From NCBI GenBank assembly GCA_016872115.1, contig VHBC01000002.1:1-64000 (forward strand): DNA of 64,000 nucleotides. Reading direction: 5' to 3'. The stretch is from Sphingomonadales bacterium. GTDB lineage: Bacteria; Bacteroidota; Bacteroidia; Flavobacteriales_D; Crocinitomicaceae. The position numbers were made by a program, and so were the translations under genes. The notes under the pieces are model-generated. The model did no database searches and was not told the origin of the DNA. It saw only the letters and a list, made by a program, of their open reading frames with translations. Positions 10,601 through 22,600 of this stretch are shown here, in pieces. Numbering within the stretch: the first letter of the stretch is position 1; every line of letters starts with the position of its first letter.

Positions 10601-13600
10601 ACAAGTGCGTCATTTCAGCCTGGAAATTTAAGTGCAAATACCTATTATAGAAGAATTGTTAATTACGTTTCAAATTCGGTGACCTGTACAGGAACGTCGA
10701 ATTCAGTATTGATCACCATCAATGCAATTACACCCGGAACAATTAGTGCCACTCAAAACCTTTGTACCGGAGATGACCCAGCAGCACTCAACGTCGTGAC
10801 AGGAGCTACAGGCATAGGCACAACAACTTTCATTTGGCAACAAAGTAGTAATTCCACCGGTCCATGGACTTCAATATTAGGGCAAACTGGATCTACCTAT
10901 GACCCTCCTGTACTAGGAAGCACTACTTATTTTTCTATTGCCGCAACAAGCGTGTTGAACAACGTAAGTTGTAGTGCTAATTCACCATCAATTGCAGTCA
11001 ATATTTACTCACTTTTACCAGGTTCTATAACTAATCCTGAAACCATTTGTGAGGGCGGAAACCTAGTTGCATTCACCAGTACCAATGCAAGTTCGAATGC
11101 ACCAACTGTTGCATATCAATGGCAGTCTTCAACAGATAACCTGAATTGGGCTAATATCACAGGTGCCACGAGTGCCACTTATGACCCACCTGCCTTAACA
11201 ACTACTACCTATTATCGCCGACTCGTAAATGCTTTAGTTGGTGGTACTGTCATTTGTCAAGGGCAATCAAATACGATTACGGTTACAGTTGTTCCTGACC
11301 CAACGGTTTCTGCGCCGACCGGCCAAACCATCTGTAACGGTGGTACGCCAATAGCCTTTTCTGTAACGGCGAGTGGAGGAATAAATACAAGTTATAGCTA
11401 TCAATGGTATAGTAATTCTCCGAATGCTAATACGATAATTACTGGTGCAAACGCTGCAACCTTTACGCCTCCAGCTTCAAATGGAACCTATTATTGCCAA
11501 GTAACAATCAACCCTGCAGCTTCAACCGGCTGTAGTGTCAATTCCTCAAATGCCACAATTACTGTTGTCAACGACCCGGCAGTTACAGGACCAACAGGCG
11601 CAAGTTATTGCCAAGACGCAGCCTCGGTAAGTGCCTTGAGCGTAAGTGCAAGTGGTGGCCTGAGTACCAATTATACTTATCAATGGTATAGTAATTCTCC
11701 GAATGCTAATACGATAATTACTGGTGCAAATGCTGCAACCTTTACGCCACCCGTAAATGCAGTGGGTACAATTAACTATTATTGTTTGGTGAGCATTGCT
11801 CCTGCAACTACCGGTTGTTCGACAGCATCTAATGTTGCATCTATTGCAGTAACAGCAGGGCCATCGGTATCAAGTCAGCCTGCGAATCAAACGCGTTGTA
11901 TTGGAGGTACTTTTACTGCACTTAGTTTTACAAGTTCAGGTGGTTCGGGTACCCCAACCTATCAATGGTACAGCAACTCCACAAATAGCAATACCGGAGG
12001 AACCCTTATTTCAGGTGCAACAAGTGCAACCTACACTCCTCCTTCTAGTTTGAGTGCAACGGCAGGTGTAACATACTTTTATTGTGTAGTTAGTTTCAGT
12101 TCAACAGGTGGGTGTTCAGTTATAAGTACAAATGCAACGGCAATTACTGTCTTGGCCTCACCAACAGTGAATCCTATCTCCAATCAAGTATTTTGTAAAA
12201 ATACTATTGCTCCTGCAACAGCAATAAGCGCCAACTACAGTTCAGGCATGACCTATGCTTGGTCTTTAACTGGCTCTAGTGTAGGACTTACTCCTACCTC
12301 CGGAAGCACAGGTACAATTCCGAGCTTCACAACTGTTAATAATGGCACTGCGCCATTAACGGCTATTGTAAACATCACGCCCACTTATACCACTGGTAGT
12401 TTGGTCTGTGCGGGAAGCCCAACTGCTGCTTACACCATCACCGTCAACCCGACACCAGTGATGTCGCAATTTAACCCGATGTTATTTGTATTCTGTGAAA
12501 ATGCTACAGGAACGGTTCCATTTAGCTCGAATATTTCAAGTAACATGTCTTATTCTTGGACAAATGACAATACACTTATTGGTTTGGGTGCAAACGGCAC
12601 AAGCACAAGCCCTGGTGCTGGGATTTCATTTTTAGCGGTTAATAACTCTAATCAGCCCCTGACTTCCAACTTGATGGTGACGCCAAGTTATACAAATGGC
12701 GGGGTTTCTTGCCCTGGAACAGCAGTACCTTTTGCAATTACAGTAAACCCATTACCTGATGTGATTCCGTTGCCAGATTATACAATCTGCGCAACTAGTA
12801 CAGGATCCAATCAGTTTTCTAGTTTGTATCCAATTATTGGTTTGGGAACAACTTATGCTTGGTCAAACTCCAACCCAGCAATTGGGATGGCTGCCTCAGG
12901 CAATGGTTCACATTTTTTCACAGCGACAAATACCTCATTGGTTCCGATTACCGGTACGGTAACTGTTACGCCAACTTATACCAACAATGGGGTCACTTGT
13001 ACCGGTGCGCAAGATCAGTTTGTAATTACCGTTAACCCGATGCCAACCGTAAACGCAATTGCCAACCAAGGCTTATGTGTTGGCAGCTCGACAACAGCGG
13101 TAACTCCTACAGGAAATATACCTGGAACACTCTATACCTGGACAAATAACAACACGAGTACAGGCCTTGGAAGTGGCGCAACGGGGACCATACCAGCTTT
13201 TATTGGCTTGAACACTACAAACGCACCAAACGTTTCGACGGTGAGTGTTGTTCCGAGTTATACTTACAATAACATTACTTGTACAGGAACAGCAGCACAG
13301 TTTGGAATCACTATCAACCCGACACCAAATGTGAATGCCGTTGTAGATCAGCAGGTCTGTGCTCAAAGTAATGCCAGCGTGCAGTTTAGTTCTACACCAA
13401 ATATTGTTGGAACAGTATATACCTGGACCAACAATAACACTGCAATTGGCCTTGCGGCTTCCGGAACGGGTGCTTTGTCTTTCAACGCTACAAATACCAC
13501 AAGTTCACCAATTAGTGCTACAATTACCGTGACGCCAAGTTTTACCTTTGCAGGCAGCACTTGTACTGGGCTTGCTGACACTTTCAATATCGTTGTTTTG

Positions 13601-16600
13601 CCAACGCCTGTGATGACTGCAATAAGTAATCAAACTTTGTGTAGCGGCACCGCAACCAATGTGATTAATTTCAGTTCCAACTTGACAGGGACACAATATG
13701 CTTGGACCAATTCTAATCTGACCATTGGTCTTGGGGCTTCCGGAGCAGGAAATAATATTGGCTCGTTTAATGTAACAAATACAGGCACCGCACCTTCTCA
13801 AGGGCTTATCAGCGTTGCTCCATCTTTAGTTACCAATAACCAAACATGTATTGGTTCGCCTGTAACTGCAACGATTACGGTGAATCCGATTCCAGTGATG
13901 AACCCAGTGAATAATCCTTCATTCTGTTTCGGTACTGCTGCTTCCATTCCATTGAGTTCAAATATCAATTCGGGTGTAACGTATAATTGGACAAACTCAA
14001 ATACCGGTATTGGTTTAGGTCAGAATGGAACAGGTAGCATTAGTTTTTCGACTCAAAATTCATTTTCCACACCAATTTCAGGACTCATTACCGTGAGCCC
14101 CGTTTATACAAACAACAATGTGCAATGTACAGGAAATCCCTCAAGTTTCACTGTCCAAATAGCACCAAACCCACAAGTAACTCCACTAAACAATATTGAT
14201 TTTTGTAGCGGCATTCAAACTACCCCAATAACCATAAGTGGAACGGTTACCGGTGCAACTTATTCATGGACTAACGCCAATCCTGCAATAGGCTTGCAGG
14301 CCACAGGCTCGGGTAATATTCCTGTTTTTACTACGGCCAATGCCAGTACTACCTCAGTAGCAAGTTCTTTGGTGACAGTAACGCCTAACCTTTCCTTTAA
14401 TGGTCAATCTTGTCAAGGACCTTCAACTACGTTCACCATATCCATCAACCCTGGAACTACGATAAATAGCGTACCAAATGTTCAATTATGTAATGGTGAA
14501 ACAAGTTTGCCTATTAGCTTCTCGGGAAGTGGAACAACTTATGCTTGGAGTAGCAGCAATACCAATATAGGAATTGCTAGCAATGGTGTTACGTCTATTC
14601 AACCATTTGTTGCTACAAATACAGGTACAACACCTCTAAATGCAACAATTACTGTTACCTCGCAATTTACTGGTGGAAGCGGTAACGGATGTAATGGTGG
14701 AAGTACGACATTTAACATTGAAGTGCTCCCCACACCTTCGGTTGTTGACCCACCTAACCTTGTTGTTTGTCACGGAAATACGGTAAATGCAGTAAATCTT
14801 TATGGGGTTGCGACCAATTATACTTGGACAAACAACACAAGCAGTATTGGCCTGACAAATACCGGAACAACAGCAACTATACCGTCGTTTACGGCAACTA
14901 ATACAGGAAATAATCCGGTTTTGGCTACGGTAAATATCAGTCCGAGCTTTGTTTCGGGAACAAAAGTTTGTACAGGGGTCTCACAATCATACACCATTAA
15001 CGTGATTCCAATTCCTACGATAACTTCCCAACCTCAAAGTCAAACAGTCTGTATTGGTGGTAGTTTAACCAATCTTTCGGTCGCGTATGCCGGAGGAAAT
15101 GGCACGCCAACTTATCAATGGTATAGTTCTGCAACAAATAGTACTGCTAGCGGAGTTGCTATCTCAGGTGCAAATAGCGCAGCATATGCCTTACCTGCTG
15201 CCAATGCAGTCGGGACTACCTATTATTATTGTATTTTAACATTTGCAAATGCAGCTACTTGTTCAACAATCTCTTCCAATTTAGCGGCAATCACCATCAC
15301 AAGTGGACCAACGATCAGCACCCAACCTTTAGCTAGTCAATCTATCTGTGTGGGTGGTTCAATTCCAGCACCATTGAGCGTTGCATTCACAAACGGAACA
15401 GGAAATGCAACTATACAATGGTATAGTGTATCTGGAGGAACTAATACAATAATTACTGGGGCAAACTCGGTGAATTATTTACCTGGTGTATTCAATAGCG
15501 TGGGCACATTTAGTTTCATGGCTCAAATTTCCTTAAGCGGAAGCGGTTGTGGCCTCGCTCAGTCAAATACAGTTCAGGTGAATGTGCTTGCAGATCCAAC
15601 CGTTTCAAACCCTGCATCTGCTTCCTATTGTTTGAATTCAAGCACTGCTGTACCTTTGACTGTTACGGCAAATGGCGGAACAAGCACGCCGTATGCTTAC
15701 CAATGGTATTCAAATGTGGTAAACAACAACACATCAGGCACGCTGATTTCGGGTGCCAATGCTGCAAGTTATATTCCATCAACCAATACCGTAGCCACTA
15801 CATACTACTATTGCGTCGTAACACAAGGTAATGGCTGCAGTGTAAGTTCAAATGCAGCCACTATTGCTGTTACAACAGCTCCAACAATAGCTAACCAACC
15901 TATTTCAACCCAAACGGTATGTTTGGATGGCGCGGTATCTTCGTTAGCTGTAAGCTACGCCAGTGGAAGCGGATCACCATCCTATCAATGGTATAGCAAT
16001 AGTCTAAATACGTATGTCGGCGGAGTTGCCATCCCAGGAGCCGCAAGCGCCACATATATGCCTCTAACAAGTTCGGTCGGAACCATCTATTATTACTGCG
16101 TTATCACCTTCGCTTCTAGCGGATGTTCCGCTATTTCATCAAATATTTCGCAAATTACGGTTGTTGCAGACCCTTCAATCACTACACAACCTTTGAGCAC
16201 ACAAACGATTTGTGGTGGTGGTTCGATTCCAAATGCGCTAAGTGTAGCTTATACTGGCGGAACCGGAACACTGAGTTACCAATGGTATAGTGTAAATAGT
16301 GGCACCAACACCCTTATTGGAGGTGCAACAGCGTCCTCCTACCTCCCACCCGCTTTTAACACGCCAGGCACCTATAACTTTACCGTTCAAGTCACTTTAA
16401 GTGGGAGTGGTTGTGGAATGGTGCAATCCAATAATGCACAGGTTATTGTGCTACCAGACCCTACGGTTTCAGCACCAGTTGCTGCAACTTATTGTAACGG
16501 TTACACGCCTGTACAGCCGCTAAGCGTTACTCCAAATGGAGGGCTAACAGCCGCATATACTTATCAATGGTATAGCAATACGGTCAATTCTAATTCAGGA

Positions 16601-19600
16601 GGCACCCTCATAAATGGAGCTACAGCAGCAACTTATACACCTTCTGTTTCAACGAATGGCTCCGTATATTACTATTGCGTCGTTAGCCAAGGTGCCGCGA
16701 ACACAGGTTGTTCTGTTGCCTCGGCAACTGCCTTGATCATTACTTCGCCAGCACCAGCTATAGCCACACAACCTTTGAGTATGCAAACTGCTTGTGTGGG
16801 CGGAACGCTTTCCAATTTAACGGTAAGTTACACAGGGGCTAGCACAACCCCAAGTTACCAATGGTATAGCAATTCAGTGAATGCCAATACCGGCGGAAAC
16901 CCTATCCCGGGTGCTACCACCGCTAGTTACTTACCGCAGAGTACAACTACTGGGACTGTTTACTATTATTGTGTTATCAGTTTCCCGGCAATTAGTTGTA
17001 CAACAATTAGCTCCAACCCTGGCGGTGTAACCATTCATCCTGACCCAATCATTTCGGTTCAGCCAATTGCCAACCAAGCAGTTTGTTTTGGAACCACACT
17101 TGGCGCACCACTTACCATTTCTTACACAGGAGGTTATGGCACCCCAAGTTACCAATGGAATTTAGTGAACGGAAGCACTACTTCTGCCATTCAAAATGCC
17201 ACTAATGCAAGTTACTTACCCGGCTCTTTCAACGTAGCCGGTGCCTACAACTTTAATGTCACTTTAACACTGTCGGGAAATGGCTGTAATGTCCAAACAT
17301 CCAATTTAGCACAAGTTGTAGTAATGCCGATTCCAGTTGTGGATTCTGTGGGCTCCTACCTATACTGTAATGCCGACACGGCAGACATGGTTGTTTTCAG
17401 TGGCCCTATTGCCGGCACAACTTACATTTGGTCCAATGACAATCCTGGTATTGGCTTGCCAGCCAGTGGCTTTGGAAATATTATGCCATTCGAGGTAACC
17501 AACATGAATAATTTTGGTATAATCGGTAATATCAGCGTTACGCCGCAACTCACTAACCTCAATACAACTTGCTCCGGAACACCTGTCTCGTTCCAAATCA
17601 TGGTGAATCCATACCAAGACGTTCAGGACCCCCAAGATTTGGTCTTGTGTCACGGAACGGGTGTCAATGGCGTCCAGTTCTTTGGTTCAGCACTCATTAA
17701 TAATTGGACCAATGATTTACCTGCTTTAGGTGTACCTGCATCCGGATCTGGTACTTTACCAGCGTTTTTAGCGGTTAACAACGGCACCCAACCCATCATA
17801 GCAAATCTGAGTGTCACGCCATCGTTCAATGGAGTAACAACTTGCCCAGGTGATATCGAAACATTTACGATTACCATTCTTCCGAATCCGAATGTTTCTG
17901 TTACACCTGCCGTTCAAACGGTTTGTAGCGGTGACTTAACAGCCACAATTAACATGAGTGGAACAGCGACAAGTTTCGCTTGGACCAACAACACGCCTTC
18001 CATTGGTTTGGCAGCAAATGGCACTGGTAATATTCCTGCGTTTTTAACAAGCGCTACAGGTTCAAATACAACGGCTACCATAGCAGTTACTCCTTTGTAC
18101 ACATTAGGTACGGTATCTTGTCCGGGGCCTTCACAAAATGTCCAGATCACGGTCGTACCGACACCAAGTACACTTCCGTTGCCAGATTTGGTTTATTGTA
18201 ACGGTGAAGCAACTAACCTCATCCAAATTCTGGGGAATGCCAGCGAACTCAATTGGAGCAGCAGCAACCCAAGTATTGGAACAGCAGCACTCGGTTCAGG
18301 CTCGATCGCATCATTCAACGTAATTAATCCAACACAGAGCCCAATAAGTACGGTAATTACAGTTACTCCAGTTAACTTCTTTGGTGGCCTCACTTGTATG
18401 GCGCCTGCAGAAGATTTTTCCATAACTGTAAATCCGACCCCAACGATTAATCCTATTCCAGACCAAGTGCTATGTGCCCAATCAAATTCTCCGGCAATGC
18501 TTTTTTCTGGAAATGCAACGAGCTTTGAATGGTCCAACACCAATACTGCAATTGGTTTGAGTGCAACAGGTTTAGGAAATATTAGCTCTTTTGTAACACA
18601 AAACGCCTTGCCTTCAGTGCTTTCTGCCAACATAAGTGTTGTCCCTCAATTCACGAATGCAGGGCTGACTTGTGAGGGTACGCCAGAATTGTTTGTACTC
18701 GACATTTTACCCTTACCAACGCTCACCACTGTAAATCCACAGGTGTTGTGTAACGGAACTGCCACGGCTCCTATCAATTTTGTAGGAAATGCCACCAACT
18801 ATGCTTGGATCAATAATAACACCACAATTGGTTTAGCAGCAGCTGGATCTGGCGATATCGCTGGCTTCAATGCCATTGCTGGCGCAACGAATAACGTAGC
18901 AAATATCGTCATTACGCCGTCATACACTTACAATAGTACAACGTGTTTTGGAACGCCAGTTTCAACATCCATTACGGTCTTACCTAGTCCGTATATCAAC
19001 ACAGTGCAAGATGTTGTAACATGTAACGGCGATTTATCCGGAGTATTAGCTTTCTCTGGAACAGCAACAAGTTTCAATTGGACAAACTCGAACCCAGCAA
19101 TTGGTTTGGCAGCTAGCGGCAGCGGGAACCTCCCAGTGTTTAGCAATACGAATACAAGTAGCAATCCGCTTTTGGCAACAATTACTGTGACGCCACAAAC
19201 TGCGCAAGGCATACAAACGTGTCAAGGCACACCGGAAATCTTTACCATAACAGTAAACCCAACTCCTACTGTAAATACGGTGAGTTCGCAATTGATCTGT
19301 AGCCAAAACCAGTCGCAGCCTGTCGTTTTTACAGGTAACGCTAGTACGTATACGTGGCTAAATAGCAACACGAGTATCGGCTTACCGTCATTCGGAAATG
19401 GAAATATCCCTGCCTTTACTGCTACAAATACTGGCGTAAATACAGCAATTGCTCAGATTCAAGTTACGCCGCAATACACCAATGCAGGGGCAACTTGTAC
19501 CGGTGCGCCGCAGAACTTTACATTTAGCGTTGACCCAATACCTGCTGTTCAATACAGCCAAATTGGCCAAGCTATTTGTACTGGAACAGCCACCGCTGCG

Positions 19601-22600
19601 GTCAACCTAAGTTCTACCACGCCTGGTGTGACTTTTGGTTGGACTATCCTCAATCCGTCGCCTGCAATCACAGGAATTCCAACCATGAACGGAACAGGAT
19701 CTCTTCCAAGTATGACACTTGTCAATTCAGGCTCGACAAGTGCGCAGTTTAATTTCCTAGGAATGGCTACCACTCCGTTGGTTGGTTGTGTAGGTTACGG
19801 AGCACTCGGCACCATTACCGTTGATCCTGCTCCTGTCATGCAGCCATTAAACGACCTTACCATTTGTAGCAATGCTCAGATCAATTACAATTTAGTTGCC
19901 AGTCTTCCATCGACATTTAGTTGGACGGCAAGCGCAAATACAAACGTTGTTGGGCAACCAAGCGGAACAGTAAACTCCAACTTGATATACAACACACTGC
20001 AAAACAATGCGAGTACCCTACAATATGTCACCTATACGGTCACCCCTACCTCTTTTCCAACAGGCTGTGTTGGTTTACCTGAAACTTTCGTTGCAGAAGT
20101 CGTTCCGAACATCCAAATTACCAGTTTGGCTAACTACGAAATTTGTAGCGGTGAGCCAACAGATATTACCTTACAATCTAATCTGCCGGGTAATTTTAGC
20201 TTCTCAGCAGTAAGTAATCCAAATGTACAAGGAGAGTCTGTCAATTCACAAAACGGATTCTATATCAATGACATCCTAAGCAACACAACCTCTTACGATC
20301 AGATCGTTACTTATAACGTTCAAGTTGTTTCGAGTCCATATAATTGTTATGGCTTACCTCAAACGATTGCTGTCGAGGTGCACCCTGAAATTTCAATTAC
20401 GAATGCTTCGCCCACACAAATATGCAGTGGTGCGCCACTGAGCCTGAACCTCACGGCTACAGAAAATGCAAACTTTAGTTGGTATGCCACGCAAAATGGT
20501 TTGGTGAATGGCGAATCTACCACCACTCAAAACAGCAACGTACTCAACGACAACCTAGCGCTTGCGCCAAACGTAAATGCGCATCAGACGGTGCTTTACA
20601 CCATCAGCGCTACCTCAACAGTTACTGGTTGTACAGCGCAAGCATTGCCGCTATCCATCATCGTGAATCCAGTGCCAGTTGTTTCTGCTCTGCCTGATCA
20701 AATGCATTGCGCCGGTGAAGCCACAGATCCGTTGAATTGGACACTCAACGGTACCGCAACCAACTATGCTTGGTCCAACAATAATTCTGCAATAGGCTTG
20801 GCTTTAAACGGCAACGGAAATATTCCGGCTTTCAATGTGATAAATCCCGGACCTCAGACCTTAATATCTACCATTACCGTTACACCACAGTACGTGAACA
20901 ACGGCTTTGTTTGTGCTGGAACAATAGATACGCTCACTATTACCGTGGAGCCTATTCCGAGTATCAGTTATAATATACCTAACCAAGATTTATGTTCTGG
21001 TGAACTCAGCCAAGCAGTTGTAATGAGTTCGCCGAACCCAGGTGCAAGCATTACCTGGACTATCATCAATCCACCACTTACCATTTCGGGCATACCAAAC
21101 CTAACTGGCACCAATCAAATTCCTGCAATGACGCTTTCGAATTCGAGTACAAGTCCGCAGCAAATACTTTTCCAAGGAACAGTAAGTACGCCGCTCAACG
21201 CTTGTGAGTTAGAAGGGCCTATTGGGCAGATAGTTGTCTTGCCTGAACCAGTCATTAGCAATATTAATGATATCACCATTTGTAGCAATGATGTTTTGAG
21301 TGTCGCTATCAATTCTAGTATTCCGGCAACCTTTAGTTGGGGTGCGCAAAATAACCCGAACGTGAATGGTGAATCTATTGGGCCAATTTATTCCAATTTC
21401 ATCTACAACACGCTACTAAATACCTCATCTACGCTCCAATATGTCAATTATACCATTACACCGACCTCAATCAATGGAAACTGTGTTGGTGTAGATGAGG
21501 ACTTTACTGTAGAGGTTATTCCTGATATTGCACTCAATCAGGCTATCACACCACTTCAAGATACGATATGTAGCGGAGAATTGACCAATATTCTATTGCA
21601 AACCAATTACCCTTCATCGATAATTTGGTATGCCATTAATAACCCTAATGTCAGTGGAGAAACAACTACGGCTACTGCCAGTAATTACATTAGTGACATT
21701 TTAGTCAATAATACGCCGTTCAATCAGTATGTGCAATATTATATTGATATGGTAGCTTCACCGCAAGGATGCAATGGCATTCCTGAGCTCATCACCGTGT
21801 TGGTTTATCCTGCCATTCAGCTCACCAACGCAACGAGTATCAACCTTTGTAGCAATGAGCCACTCGATCTCAATTTAGCTGCTACAGTGAATGCCAACTT
21901 TACTTGGTATGCAACGAATAACGGAGTGGTGCAAGGAGAGACCACAACACCGCAAAATACAAGTATCATCAATGATATTTTAGTCAATAACTCTTCTCTG
22001 ACCGAGCAAGTGAATTATGCCGTTGACGTTGTGGCCTTGAATTCTGGCTGTCAGGCTTTTGACCTGCCGATAACAGTCAATGTATTGCCTTTACCCGTTT
22101 TGCTGACGAACGACACCATTATTTGTTCAGGTGAATATACCAACGTGAATTTGGTGACGAATATTCCTTCGAGCATTGTTTGGAACGGCGTATTTAACAT
22201 CCCAATTCTCGGTGAAACCTATGCCAATATTTCCGGCACGTATATTAATGATTTCTTAATCAACAATACGGGGCAAGACGATACTTTGGTATACGAAGTG
22301 TTGGCTACTTCAAACGGTTGTACGGCTCCGCTAGACTCAGTTTTGGTCATCGTACACGACCAACCAGATATCGACTTTAGTATTCTTACAACACCTCTAT
22401 GTTCTGAAGATACCATTCAATTTATCAATTTATCGAATCCGAACTTTGATTTTGACTGGAGTTTTGGCGACGGAGCTACCTCTGTAGTCTATTCACCGAT
22501 CCATATCTATAACAACTCTGGCGTTTATGAAGTCATGTTAGTAGGTACCAACCCACTCAATAATTGTTCGGCGGCAGACTCCACAACGATTGTCGTCAAT

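Noticed and set aside
18193-18633. Long open frames on the minus strand inside the giant adhesin genes
   Set aside because: They arise from the repeated Thr/Asn/Gly/Ala codons of the sense strand, have low-complexity products and no start context. They are shadows.
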